IMG/VR virus record: IMGVR_UViG_3300028129_000052 | Span: 1 to 26,930 of that record | Source: a virus | Length of the DNA stretch: 26,930 nucleotides | Reading direction: 5' to 3' (one strand) | Part shown: positions 20,288 through 26,930 of the stretch, in pieces | Layout: every line of letters starts with the position of its first letter | Position numbering within the stretch: the stretch's first letter is position 1 | Made by a program: the position numbers and the translations under genes | Notes under the pieces: generated by a model | Database searches by the model: none | What the model was told of the DNA's origin: nothing | Seen by the model: the letters and a program-made list of their open reading frames with translations, nothing else

Positions 20288-20703
20288 TATTTATACCACA
20301 CAATACTTCTTCATCAAAAAATTCTAAGGAAATATTTGCTATGCCTGTAAAAGGAGCTCGTAAATGTCCTTCCTGTGGACACATGAAGAAGAGACCTATA
20401 TTGGTGAACAGTAAGACTACTCAGAAATACATTAAACTTACTGAAGATTATTTCAGGAAAAACGAAAAAGTATTTAAAGAAATGGTCAAGAGCTTAGAGC
20501 CACCATATAGAGTATCATTCGAGTTTATTAGAGATTCAAAGCGTAAGTTTGATTATATAAACGCAGCTCAAGTTGTTCAAGACTCAATGGTGAAACATGA
20601 GTGGATAGAAGATGACAACTGTGATTGGATTATACCTTCATACATACCGTACTCAGTAAACAAAGAAAATGCAGGAGTAATAATAAGAGTAATAGAACCA
20701 TGA
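20284..20703 (+). CDS. RusA-like Holliday junction resolvase
   Basis: 139 residues from a TTG at 20284. The ATG at 20341 would remove IPHNTSSSKNSKEIF, a segment typical of the N-terminus in Bacteroidetes-phage RusA relatives, so TTG is preferred. It overlaps the upstream stop as TTGA. Core motifs are VNSKTTQKYIK, PPYRVSFEFIRDSKRK, FDYINAAQVVQDSMVKH and IEDDNCDWIIP, which supply the conserved metal-binding acids D-x-x-N and DD. A CPSCG pair near residue 28 may bind zinc and is not seen in lambda RusA. Known role: resolves four-way DNA junctions. Confidence 0.8.
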   Translation: MIFIPHNTSSSKNSKEIFAMPVKGARKCPSCGHMKKRPILVNSKTTQKYIKLTEDYFRKNEKVFKEMVKSLEPPYRVSFEFIRDSKRKFDYINAAQVVQDSMVKHEWIEDDNCDWIIPSYIPYSVNKENAGVIIRVIEP

Positions 20704-20888
20704 GTCCAATAAGATTAGTAAGAGAAAGAGCAAGAAAGCTAAGAGATAGACGTTCACCATTCGCTGATGACGCAGATAGATTTATCGAGTCAATGTATTT
20801 AGATATTGAAGAAGGTAAGCCTAAAGACTTAGCAGCTCAAGATTGCATGAATAATATAGATGAATTATTAAATAGTTATAACCAATAA
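20700..20888 (+). CDS. Hypothetical small helical protein
   Basis: 62 residues from the ATG at 20700, which overlaps the resolvase stop (ATGA); an earlier in-frame ATG lies inside the resolvase. Starts MSPIRLVRERARKLRDRRSP, an arginine-rich helix, followed by FADDADRFIESMYLDIEEGK. Unknown; could assist the resolvase or exonuclease by position. Confidence 0.62.
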   Translation: MSPIRLVRERARKLRDRRSPFADDADRFIESMYLDIEEGKPKDLAAQDCMNNIDELLNSYNQ

Positions 20889-20902
20889 AAAAAACAAACA
20901 AG

Positions 20903-21727
20903 ATGAAACCAATTATTTTCAACGGAGTAAAAGAAAGCAAATCATTAGAAGGAATGTCATTAATTAACGATGACAATTACTATGATGACAGAACATACAT
21001 TACCAACTCAATGTTAGGTAAATTAAAAGAGTCGCCTCAAACATTACAAGACTATCTTGCAGGAGGCTCAGGAGAATCAACGAGTGCTTTATCTATGGGA
21101 GACGCTTTGCACAAGGGTATGCTTGAACCTGAAAAGTATAAAACAATGGTGGCTACATGGTCAGAAAGAGATTTTCCTGCACAAGGAAAAACTTTAAGGA
21201 CAAAAGAAAACAAAGAGTGGCTATACTTATTCAAACAAAGAAACCCTGGGAAATGCATCTTAAAAGAATCAGAGTGGATGGATGTAGAGAATATGCTCGC
21301 ATCACTAAAGAGTAAACCTGAAGCTATGAGTTGGTTAGACAACGCTGTGTATGAGCAGATAAGTTTAGCTTATATCAACGGTGTAGCTATGAAATCTAAA
21401 GGAGATATACTACGTAACGATGAATGGTTGGTAGATATAAAATCAACAAGTAATATCTCTTTAGAAGACTTTAAAGACTCATGCGAAAAATACGGATACT
21501 ACAGACAAGCTGCTATGTATTGCAAGATGTTCAACAAAAAGAAATTTGGATTCCTTGTAGTAGAAAAGAAAGCACCATACAAAGTAGCATTCTATGAAGT
21601 GTCTGAAGAAAAGATGCAGCAGGGTTGGAAAGAATGCGAAGACCTGATTGAACAATATAAATATTATTTCTTAGACGACCCTATCTCTATGAGAGTTGAA
21701 GAGTCTATACTAAAAGGTGTACTATGA
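20903..21727 (+). CDS. RecE-type exonuclease (PD-(D/E)XK fold)
   Basis: 274 residues. The conserved GDALHKGMLEPEKYK (about residue 66) opens the fold. KSKGDILRNDEWLVDIKST (about 163-181) supplies the catalytic D...D-x-K, and YGYYRQAAMYCKMF gives the Q/Y motif. These match the exodeoxyribonuclease VIII/RecE-like PDDEXK family of phages. Family knowledge: 5'-to-3' digestion of double-stranded DNA to expose a strand for an annealing protein, normally encoded nearby (the gene at 18032 or NinB-like gene may be the partner). Its stop overlaps the regulator gene. Confidence 0.85.
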   Translation: MKPIIFNGVKESKSLEGMSLINDDNYYDDRTYITNSMLGKLKESPQTLQDYLAGGSGESTSALSMGDALHKGMLEPEKYKTMVATWSERDFPAQGKTLRTKENKEWLYLFKQRNPGKCILKESEWMDVENMLASLKSKPEAMSWLDNAVYEQISLAYINGVAMKSKGDILRNDEWLVDIKSTSNISLEDFKDSCEKYGYYRQAAMYCKMFNKKKFGFLVVEKKAPYKVAFYEVSEEKMQQGWKECEDLIEQYKYYFLDDPISMRVEESILKGVL

Positions 21728-21945
21728 TAATTAAATATGATTTAAAAAAGTTTATTAAGGACAAAGGTCTAAGTCAAACGCACCTTGCTAAAAAGGTAGG
21801 TGTAAGTAAACAGTTATTTGGCTACTATTTAAAGAGAGGAGACTTATCATTATCAATGATAGATATTCTTTCTAAAGAATTAAATATATCAGTAGGTAAG
21901 ATAACATCCGAGATTAGTAAAAAGTACGTTAAAACAAAGATATGA
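21724..21945 (+). CDS. XRE/Cro-type helix-turn-helix regulator
   Basis: 73 residues. The segment IKDKGLSQTHLAKKVGVSKQ, then LFGYYLKRGDLSLSMIDILS, has the classical HTH_3 pattern (LSQxxLAxxxGVSxxxxxxYxxG). The ATG overlaps the exonuclease stop (ATGA). A small Cro-like repressor could bind the palindrome at 17783-17799 or other operators. The C-terminus is basic. Confidence 0.85.
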   Translation: MIIKYDLKKFIKDKGLSQTHLAKKVGVSKQLFGYYLKRGDLSLSMIDILSKELNISVGKITSEISKKYVKTKI

Positions 21946-21951
21946 GCACAA

Positions 21952-22812
21952 ATGATTGAAAAAATAAATAGAAAAAGTTTAATCATTAGACCTTCAGGTA
22001 GAAGTTCAGACTTTATTTCTCCAAGCTTTGGGTACGGTTGTTTATATGACTGTACCTATTGCTACATGAAAAGACATAAACCAACAGGGTTAACAATAGC
22101 AGATAGAGCAAGTGTAACAGATATACTAACAGAGATAAACTCTCATGCAGCTTTTTCTACAATAGAGAAGCCAAATCAAACACATAGTAAATACATTACA
22201 TACGACATCAGCTGTAACGAAGACTTTGCGTTACACCATAAGCAACATGATTGGAAAAGAATATTTGATTTCTTTAAGAACCATGACAAAATAATGGGAA
22301 CGTTAGCAACTAAATATATACCATTAAATTTTTTAGAATACAACCCTGAAGGTAAAATAAGAATAAGGTTTAGTCTAATGCCACAAAGTATATCAGATAA
22401 GTTAGAACCTAACACAACAAAAATCATTGACAGAATTAAAGCTGTTGATGCTTTTATTGAAGCAGGATATGATGTACATTTAAACTTTAGTCCTGTAGTT
22501 TATTATGACGAATGGTTGCAAGACTATGAAGAGTTGTTTGATATGTGCGACCAATACATAGATTATAAAAGTCAAGTATTAGCAGAAGTTATATTCTTGA
22601 CACACAATGAAAACAAACATAAATACAACTTAGAAAATAATAAACCAGGAGAAGAATTAATATGGAAACCACACTTACAAGAGAGTAAAGTATCTGAGTA
22701 TGGGGGAGAAAATATAAGGTATGCTGTTAATTTTAAATCTCAATGGATAAACAAATGGAGAGCATTACATGACAGGATAATACCTTGGAATACAATACGT
22801 TATATATTTTAA
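21952..22812 (+). CDS. Radical SAM protein, spore photoproduct lyase-like
   Basis: 286 residues. The cluster motif CxxxCxxC is at Cys30, Cys34 and Cys37 (FGYGCLYDCTYCYMKRH), the binding site for a 4Fe-4S cluster used with S-adenosylmethionine. The surrounding sequence, including a preceding PSFGYG, then YITYDISCNEDFALH, MGTLATKYIPLNFLEYNPEG and FSLMPQSISDKLEP, resembles the spore photoproduct lyase and Rv2578c-type group. Phage members are known to me only by sequence; they may repair UV thymine adducts in phage DNA or act on another nucleic acid. No additional conserved Cys near the end was found. It is the last gene before the terminator at 22837. Confidence 0.78.
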   Translation: MIEKINRKSLIIRPSGRSSDFISPSFGYGCLYDCTYCYMKRHKPTGLTIADRASVTDILTEINSHAAFSTIEKPNQTHSKYITYDISCNEDFALHHKQHDWKRIFDFFKNHDKIMGTLATKYIPLNFLEYNPEGKIRIRFSLMPQSISDKLEPNTTKIIDRIKAVDAFIEAGYDVHLNFSPVVYYDEWLQDYEELFDMCDQYIDYKSQVLAEVIFLTHNENKHKYNLENNKPGEELIWKPHLQESKVSEYGGENIRYAVNFKSQWINKWRALHDRIIPWNTIRYIF

Positions 22813-22836
22813 ATAAAAAAAACAAAGATGATTAAA

Positions 22837-22872
22837 AAAAGGAGATAGACTATTTCAGCCTTATCTCCTTTT
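22837..22872 (+). terminator. Intrinsic terminator after radical SAM gene
   Basis: AAAAGGAGATA (22837-22847) pairs perfectly with TATCTCCTTTT (22862-22872) over a 14-nt loop. The T-run lies in the stem end, and the A-run on the other side suggests it could work in both directions. A weaker CCATC/GATGG hairpin follows at about 22888. Confidence 0.8.
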
Positions 22873-22935
22873 AAACTATGAACCTTCCATCCAACAAGAT
22901 GGTCAAATATAATAATAATTTTTAAATAGATTCAA

Positions 22936-23475
22936 ATGGATTACAAAAAATATAGAGAAGAAGCACAAAGAACTTTCGCTAAGGTATCATACTTACAAGC
23001 TGAAAGCTTTAAAGAACTTGATGAACTTCATTGTGTTATAGGTATCGTTACTGAGATAGACGAGCTTAAATTAGCTCAGAAGCTTAAAGACACAGTAAAT
23101 GTTATAGAAGAAATAGGAGATGCTTATTGGTATGTAGCAAACCTTGAAAGAATAAGAGGAGTAAAGTTAGAGTATCTTCAAACAAGAATAGGAACTCAAT
23201 CTATACATAACCTAAACACACAAGCGATAGAACTCCTTGACCTTTACAAAAAGAAAGTGTTTTACAAATCAACAAAACATGAAGAGGCTATCGATAAAAA
23301 GATTCAAGATGTAAAAAGTTTTCTTCACGATGTATGTAACGCATACGCAATAGACCCTTCGGAGTGCATGAGCATTAACATAAACAAACTGAAGGTCAGG
23401 TATCCTGAAAAGTTTACAACAGATAACGCATTAAATAGAGATTTAGATTCAGAACGTAAAGAGTTAGAGAAATGA
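22936..23475 (+). CDS. MazG-like nucleotide pyrophosphohydrolase
   Basis: 179 residues, helical. The catalytic layout E-x-x-E then E-x-x-D is seen as GIVTEIDELKLAQKL and VIEEIGDAYWYVANLERI (about residues 36-75), and the typical tail ININKLKVRYPEKFTTDNAL then RDLDSERKELE matches MazG-type phage proteins. Known reaction: hydrolysis of nucleoside triphosphates to monophosphates and pyrophosphate. In phages this may shape nucleotide pools or oppose alarmone-type signals. First gene after the terminator; its stop overlaps the next start (ATGA). Confidence 0.82.
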   Translation: MDYKKYREEAQRTFAKVSYLQAESFKELDELHCVIGIVTEIDELKLAQKLKDTVNVIEEIGDAYWYVANLERIRGVKLEYLQTRIGTQSIHNLNTQAIELLDLYKKKVFYKSTKHEEAIDKKIQDVKSFLHDVCNAYAIDPSECMSININKLKVRYPEKFTTDNALNRDLDSERKELEK

Positions 23476-23828
23476 TAACAAACCATGAAGAAGAAACGTA
23501 TGAGCTAACATACGATGAACTTAAATTAGCTAAGCAGCTTATACCTGCATTTGAATTAAGAACAAAAGAAAATCCAATCATAGCTTCAGAAATAGTTAGA
23601 AGAGTAAACCTAACTATGAGTATTCCTTTTAAATTCTCAGACGTAAGGCTAAGAAAGATTGTGAACTACTACAGAGTACATTCAATCCTTCCTATTATGT
23701 CGTGCTCAAAAGGATACTATGTATCAAGAGATGAGGAAGAAATAAAGACAATGATGGTCTCTCTTCAGGAGAGAGCTAACTCAATACAAAGATGTGTTGA
23801 CGGATTAAATAATTTTTTAAATAGATAA
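23472..23828 (+). CDS. Possible winged-helix phage protein
   Basis: 118 residues, starting in an ATGA overlap. Helix pattern IIASEIVRRVNLTMSIPFKF, then LRKIVNYYRVHSILPIMSCS and a strand GYYVSRDEEEI, looks like a winged helix with a following long helix (VSLQERANSIQRCVDGLNNF). This would be DNA binding, but the family is not recognised. Confidence 0.55.
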   Translation: MITNHEEETYELTYDELKLAKQLIPAFELRTKENPIIASEIVRRVNLTMSIPFKFSDVRLRKIVNYYRVHSILPIMSCSKGYYVSRDEEEIKTMMVSLQERANSIQRCVDGLNNFLNR

Positions 23829-23829
23829 A

Positions 23830-23964
23830 ATGAGTAGAATGAATAAGATTAAAGTAATAGATGTAAAGATTCTTTTAAGAAAAAAGAGACAAAGAAAATT
23901 GGTAGCAAACCAATACATCAAGCACGTAAATAAATTGTATTTAGAAACTAACGATGGGAACTAA
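23830..23964 (+). CDS. Hypothetical 44-residue basic protein
   Basis: ATG at 23830 opens 44 codons (MSRMNKIKVIDVKILLRKKR...) and ends in TAA sharing bases with the next ATG (TAATG). Highly basic with one amphipathic helix. The tight coupling to both neighbours supports it. Function unknown. Confidence 0.55.
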   Translation: MSRMNKIKVIDVKILLRKKRQRKLVANQYIKHVNKLYLETNDGN

Positions 23965-24326
23965 TGACTAAGTTAAGACAGACTGTAAACAGAAGCAGCT
24001 CTAAGTATTTAACCTTCTCGGAAGCTGTAATAAAATTAAAAGAAGGGAAGAGATTGCAGCGAAAGTTTTGGATAGGAAAAGGTAACTACATATACTTAGA
24101 AGAGGGAGCTATATCTCGCTACGATAAATTTGCAGACAAGGCTCAAATCCAGGGAATACCTGCAAAGCTTTTTATAAAATATCAGGAAGGTGTTGAAACA
24201 ACAATGCCTTATCTTATATTCAGAGATACCTGCGGAAGCTTTACGTTTGGATGGAGTCCAACAGCAGCAGATATATTCGCAGAAGATTGGTGTATAATGA
24301 CTAAAGAAGAGTCGCAAATTGATTAG
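23964..24326 (+). CDS. Tad2-like (DUF2829) anti-Thoeris protein
   Basis: 120 residues. After a short basic leader, residues 16-45 read LTFSEAVIKLKEGKRLQRKF and WIGKGNYIYL, and 81-109 read MPYLIFRDTCGSFTFGWSPT and AADIFAEDW. This matches the DUF2829/Tad2 pattern (FGEAL..LKxGKKVxRxGWNGKGMYL, then W.PSxxDxLAEDW). Known: Tad2 homologues form tetramers that sequester cyclic nucleotide signals such as 1''-3' gcADPR and so block Thoeris (some also take cyclic dinucleotides). The insert between residues 50 and 80 is somewhat longer than in short homologues. The gene sits in an accessory cluster of small proteins, typical for anti-defence genes. Actual ligand unknown. Confidence 0.82.
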   Translation: MTKLRQTVNRSSSKYLTFSEAVIKLKEGKRLQRKFWIGKGNYIYLEEGAISRYDKFADKAQIQGIPAKLFIKYQEGVETTMPYLIFRDTCGSFTFGWSPTAADIFAEDWCIMTKEESQID

Positions 24327-24328
24327 AC

Positions 24329-24538
24329 ATGAAGTTAAATAGAAAACAAAGAAGAGAGTTAGACAGAAATAAAAAAAGACTGTTCGACAAGTTAGTATGT
24401 TTTTTCTGTGGAGGAAAGAACATGGAGATAGGTAAAGGAGAAGGAGACTACTGTAACGATTGCAACGAGAAGACACGAGCAGTAGAGGAAAAGTTTTACA
24501 ATGAAATTAATAAAGGGTATGAGCAGGAGAGCAAGTAG
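24329..24538 (+). CDS. Zinc-ribbon micro-protein
   Basis: 69 residues. A basic N-terminal helix (MKLNRKQRRELDRNKKRLFD) is followed by CFFCGG and CNDC pairs (about residues 24-45), a likely zinc ribbon. The C-terminal helix is acidic. Two bases follow the Tad2-like stop. Possibly DNA or RNA binding. No family name assigned. Confidence 0.66.
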   Translation: MKLNRKQRRELDRNKKRLFDKLVCFFCGGKNMEIGKGEGDYCNDCNEKTRAVEEKFYNEINKGYEQESK

Positions 24539-24620
24539 AACAGCAAGAGAAGCTTTTTATATAAGTTGTACAGCGTTAGTGTTATCTTTGTTATCGATAA
24601 CATTAATTTTACTGAGATGA
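24519..24620 (+). CDS. Small single-span membrane protein
   Basis: 33 residues starting MSRRASRTAREAFYISCTAL, with a hydrophobic span from about residue 13 to 31 (FYISCTALVLSLLSITLILL) after an arginine-rich end, which predicts the N-terminus on the cytoplasmic side. It overlaps the zinc-ribbon gene by 20 bases and the next ATG as ATGA. Role unknown; membrane micro-proteins of phages include lysis-timing and exclusion factors. Confidence 0.5.
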   Translation: MSRRASRTAREAFYISCTALVLSLLSITLILLR

Positions 24621-24862
24621 CTAAGAAAACGAATAAAATCAACATGGACAAGGTAATGGTTAAAGACTGTTTCGAGAGAGTCATAGGAGCTTACGTAAGA
24701 GAAGAAGAAAAAGAAGACTTCCTTGACGACATAATGATAACATTCGAAAGCTTACACGAGTCTTATAGAGATAGGATTCGTGATGAAATAGATTTTATAG
24801 AAAGCAAGTCAGAAGGATGGGATGTCCTTCTTGACATTATGAACCTCTTAAAAAATATGTAA
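24617..24862 (+). CDS. Hypothetical acidic helical protein
   Basis: 81 residues from the ATG at 24617, coupled to the micro-protein stop. Starts MTKKTNKINMDKVMVKDCFE and continues with acidic helices (REEEKEDFLDDIMITFESLH). The stop overlaps the HNH gene ATG (TAATG). Possibly an Acr-like or sponge-type small acidic protein, but there is no motif to say so. Confidence 0.6.
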   Translation: MTKKTNKINMDKVMVKDCFERVIGAYVREEEKEDFLDDIMITFESLHESYRDRIRDEIDFIESKSEGWDVLLDIMNLLKNM

Positions 24863-25251
24863 TGAAGAAACACACCAAGATATACTTAGATTTTTTCGGA
24901 TACGGAGAGCAAGACTTTATACCGTGCGAGAACTGTGGTCAAAGAGCTGTGGATGTTCATCACATAGACCCAAGAGGAATGGGTGGAGACCCAACAGGAA
25001 GTAAGGACAGGATTGATAACCTTGTAGGGTTGTGTCGTAACTGTCATAACAAAGCAGAAAAATTAAATAAATTTAACGAAATGATTAAAGAAAAACATCT
25101 GAGAAGAATAACGCTATGGCACAACACTCACTTCATAATACTCTTAATAGGAATGCTTATCCTGAGTAGTTGCGTATCCTCAAGAGAAGTGTATGACACA
25201 TACTCAAGAGGTGGGCATCCTCCAGGTAAATCTAAATACAAAGGAAAATGA
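24862..25251 (+). CDS. HNH domain fused to lipoprotein-like tail
   Basis: 129 residues. The N-terminal 70 read as an HNH endonuclease core: CENCGQ (zinc pair), VDVHHIDPRGMGG with the catalytic His pair, then DNLVGLCRNCHNKAE. From about residue 74 the same frame continues MIKEKHLRRITLWHNTHFII, LLIGMLILSSC, a hydrophobic span with the lipobox LSSC, and ends in a basic tail (GGHPPGKSKYKGK). A second initiation at the ATG at 25081 would give a 55-residue lipoprotein. Either a fusion or two overlapping products from one frame, which is unusual. Confidence 0.72.
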   Translation: MKKHTKIYLDFFGYGEQDFIPCENCGQRAVDVHHIDPRGMGGDPTGSKDRIDNLVGLCRNCHNKAEKLNKFNEMIKEKHLRRITLWHNTHFIILLIGMLILSSCVSSREVYDTYSRGGHPPGKSKYKGK

Positions 25252-25463
25252 ATAAAGAAGAAATGCAAAAATGCAAAGATTCGCCTGTTTATTTCTACAA
25301 CAAATATTTAAGAAAAGAAGGACAGAAAGAATTAACTGAAGCTGAATATGAAAACTTTGTTAAACAGGTGGAGTATCGACGGAATATGCCATTGAAACTA
25401 CGAAGCCACTATAAAGACAGACCGCTTACTCCTAAACAATGTTATATTAATAAAAAGAAATAG
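25248..25463 (+). CDS. Hypothetical 71-residue protein
   Basis: Starts MNKEEMQKCKDSPVYFYNKY in an ATGA overlap with the HNH gene. Basic, helical, aromatic-rich N-terminus (SPVYFYNKYLRKEG). The pattern recalls small phage proteins of unknown role. Stop lies one base before the next ATG. Confidence 0.62.
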   Translation: MNKEEMQKCKDSPVYFYNKYLRKEGQKELTEAEYENFVKQVEYRRNMPLKLRSHYKDRPLTPKQCYINKKK

Positions 25464-25464
25464 T

Positions 25465-25992
25465 ATGAAAGAACAAAAAGTCAACAAGGAAGACACTATT
25501 CGATTAGTGAGGATAGCAACCAAATGCTCTGATTGTCTTACAGATTACGACACAATAACAGACCTGATAAAAGAAGGAGAATCTAAGTACATTAAGCACG
25601 AGCTAAAAAAAGAGCTACCTCTATTCGGAGAGTACATAGATACATTCAGTAAAAGATTCATAGGAGCATTAGCTGAAGCAAACGAAGAAACAACAATAGA
25701 CATATCCAAAAAGTTCACGGACTTCAATCGAAAGATATTTGTAATCAACGAAGAGATGACAGCACTATGCCTATCATACGCAAAAGCAAAAAGCATTCTT
25801 AACGATATAGAAGAAATGGAATACAGCGATGTGTACTTAGATTACCTAAAGGTAAGGTGCAAAGCATACACTAAGATAGTAAAAGGTAAATACTACAGCG
25901 TAATGCAACTAAAAGACAAAGGTGGATACTCAGTAGAAGACATCATAAAAGGTTTAGACGTTCTTGGAAAGTCTATCAGGCACGAAGAGTAG
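25465..25992 (+). CDS. Hypothetical helical protein
   Basis: 175 residues, helical, Lys/Glu-rich. Starts MKEQKVNKEDTIRLVRIATK with a CSDC pair near residue 21-24, continuing as amphipathic helices (LFGEYIDTFSKRFIGALAEA) and ending LDVLGKSIRHEE. Last gene of the rightward transcript before the convergent left-going genes. Unknown function. Confidence 0.66.
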   Translation: MKEQKVNKEDTIRLVRIATKCSDCLTDYDTITDLIKEGESKYIKHELKKELPLFGEYIDTFSKRFIGALAEANEETTIDISKKFTDFNRKIFVINEEMTALCLSYAKAKSILNDIEEMEYSDVYLDYLKVRCKAYTKIVKGKYYSVMQLKDKGGYSVEDIIKGLDVLGKSIRHEE

Positions 25993-26001
25993 AATAGAAG
26001 G

Positions 26002-26013
26002 TTCACTATCACG
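26002..26013 (+). repeat. TTCACTATCACG repeat, copy 6
   Basis: 12-base form between the convergent genes ending at 25992 and 26031, followed by CACCGAGCGAAGCGAGG. Confidence 0.8.
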
Positions 26014-26030
26014 CACCGAGCGAAGCGAGG

Positions 26031-26255
26031 TTACTCACACATAGAGTTAACTTTCCTCACGGTTTCAATTAAATCCACAAGGGTATCTCTTTTCATGTCA
26101 ACAATAATATACTTTTCAGTTGAGTTGAAATAAATGACAGATTGGAGGTATCCTTTTTCTCCTTTCCATCTTCTTATATAATTAATGTTACTTGTATTTA
26201 TTAAGTAACTTTCCTTTCTCTCGTCTCTTCCGAGCACAGGTACATCTATAAACAT
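26031..26255 (-). CDS. Hypothetical 74-residue protein
   Basis: Minus-strand gene starting MFIDVPVLGRDERKESYLIN, beta-rich (NTSNINYIRRWKGEKGYLQS, VIYFNSTEKYIIVDMKRDTL) with a C-terminal helix. It follows the membrane-anchored gene after five bases and is convergent with the early transcript. Unknown. Confidence 0.64.
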   Translation of the reverse strand: MFIDVPVLGRDERKESYLINTSNINYIRRWKGEKGYLQSVIYFNSTEKYIIVDMKRDTLVDLIETVRKVNSMCE

Positions 26256-26260
26256 AATCT

Positions 26261-26842
26261 TTATCTTTTAAAATTAATAATCTTTACCACTCCTATGTTA
26301 TACGACTTATCAAGTAATCCGTATCTAAAGCTGTAGGAGTAACCACTTTTAGAGTTTAACTGTATCTTTGGAGAAAGGTTGAATAAGTTTTGGTTTCCAC
26401 CGACCTCGAATCCTATTCCGAATTTAGTCTTAGGTTCATTAATAGTCTTTCTAATCTTCACCGTATCAATCCTTGTAATGTATTTAGGAAACTTTGGAAT
26501 GTAACTTATACCCTGATTTACTATAACACCCTTAGCATAAGAAGTAATCGTTCCTGAAATCAAGCTGTCATCAATCTTAGTTTCATATTTGTTCAAAGAG
26601 ATATAACTACCGTTGCTGTCTTCTACTATAACCTCTGTAGGAGCTTCCAAGTAGAGAGTGTCATGGATAGTTTCCTTAAATGTTACGTAAATAGTGTCGT
26701 TTATTCCTTGTATAACTTCCGTTATAACTTCAGGATTTTTCTCAACACACATCTTAGTTGTTCGACCACATTCGTTTAATAGGAATATACAGCCGATTAG
26801 AGCCACTATTACTAAAGATTTAATATTTTCTATGTTAATCAT
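26261..26842 (-). CDS. Membrane-anchored protein with beta-barrel-like end
   Basis: 193 residues. The N-terminus has a hydrophobic span (LVIVALIGCIFLLNECG, about residues 10-26) that may be a signal anchor or lipoprotein signal. The middle is strand-rich with a repeated VI/VE pattern (EVITEVIQGINDTIYVTF), and the end (GIGFEVGGNQNLFNLSPKIQ, GYSYSFRYGLLDKSYNIGVV) resembles the last strands of an outer-membrane beta sheet. Proteins of this design occur near lysis genes in Bacteroidetes phages, so a spanin-like role is possible but not shown. Confidence 0.6.
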   Translation of the reverse strand: MINIENIKSLVIVALIGCIFLLNECGRTTKMCVEKNPEVITEVIQGINDTIYVTFKETIHDTLYLEAPTEVIVEDSNGSYISLNKYETKIDDSLISGTITSYAKGVIVNQGISYIPKFPKYITRIDTVKIRKTINEPKTKFGIGFEVGGNQNLFNLSPKIQLNSKSGYSYSFRYGLLDKSYNIGVVKIINFKR

Positions 26843-26864
26843 TTTTTGTTAGCCTTATAGAGCC

Positions 26865-26930
26865 TTAAAACTCCTCATCTTTTTTGTTATCAAAATAATG
26901 CCCATAAACCCTACCTAATACAGCAGTTCC
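26865..26930 (-). CDS. Partial minus-strand gene, C-terminal end only
   Basis: The last 21 codons (ending GHYFDNKKDEEF) run into the right edge. No start is present. Only 22 bases separate its stop from the next gene, so they form one operon. A lysis enzyme would fit position; the fragment is too short to judge. Confidence 0.5.
   Translation of the reverse strand, partial: GTAVLGRVYGHYFDNKKDEEF

Noticed and set aside
26014-26030. Terminator hairpin in GCACCGAGCGAAGCGAGG
   Set aside because: The pieces do not pair as a stem; only a tiny GC-GAA-GC loop forms and there is no T-run.
1-26930. CRISPR array, insertion sequence, integrase or reverse transcriptase
   Set aside because: No array of spaced repeats, no transposase or integrase motif and no RT motif were seen on either strand.

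Overview
The window looks like part of the genome of a tailed phage (or prophage) of a Bacteroidetes host, probably a flavobacterium-like or crAss-like lineage. Three things suggest this. The coding sequence is AT-rich and tightly packed, with many ATGA or TAATG stop/start overlaps and few Shine-Dalgarno sites. Bacteroidetes-type -7 boxes (TAnnTTTG) lie directly upstream of some starts, apparently giving leaderless mRNAs. The left end carries phage packaging genes (portal, large terminase). I could not run searches, so family names rest on motifs read by eye.

Layout. (1) 1-4718, minus strand: a late packaging operon running leftward out of the window, with small head or packaging proteins, TerL and a partial portal. 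(2) 4719-4837: a divergent control region with short repeats. (3) 4838-6994, plus strand: early genes, including an Nmad1/DUF1599-like protein and a two-domain phage protein. (4) 6995-8950: an RNA-rich island. It holds a tandem repeat with a terminator, about 420 nt that fold into many helices, a small gene, a hammerhead-like ribozyme core, a gene of unknown function with distinct codon use, and a 54-nt tRNA-like element without a D stem. (5) 8989-15323: small genes plus a gamma-glutamylcyclotransferase-like protein, a stand-alone DnaA domain IV protein, a DUF932-like protein, a zinc-finger amidoligase and a class II glutamine amidotransferase. (6) 15336-16256: short genes, one followed by an attC-like hairpin. 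(7) 16253-22812: replication and recombination, with DnaB helicase, an HU-like protein, an SSB-like protein, a NinB-like protein, a RusA-like resolvase, a RecE-type exonuclease, a Cro/XRE regulator and a radical SAM protein of spore-photoproduct-lyase type, closed by a terminator. (8) 22936-25992: accessory genes, including a MazG-like pyrophosphohydrolase, a Tad2/DUF2829 anti-Thoeris candidate, zinc-ribbon and membrane micro-proteins, and an HNH domain joined to a lipoprotein-like tail. (9) 26031-26930, minus strand: convergent genes, including a membrane-anchored protein.

How the parts fit. DnaB, SSB, the DnaA-like protein, resolvase and exonuclease would carry phage replication and recombination. 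MazG and Nmad1-like proteins would act on nucleotides, and the Tad2-like protein would absorb a host defence signal. The amidoligase, glutamine amidotransferase and cyclotransferase form a probable peptide or amide modification set of unknown product. The least explained part is the RNA island. A 10-mer, TTCACTATCA, occurs six times in the window, always on the plus strand. Three copies lie inside this island, a fourth opens the structured 5' leader of the gene at 9820, and the last two are far downstream.
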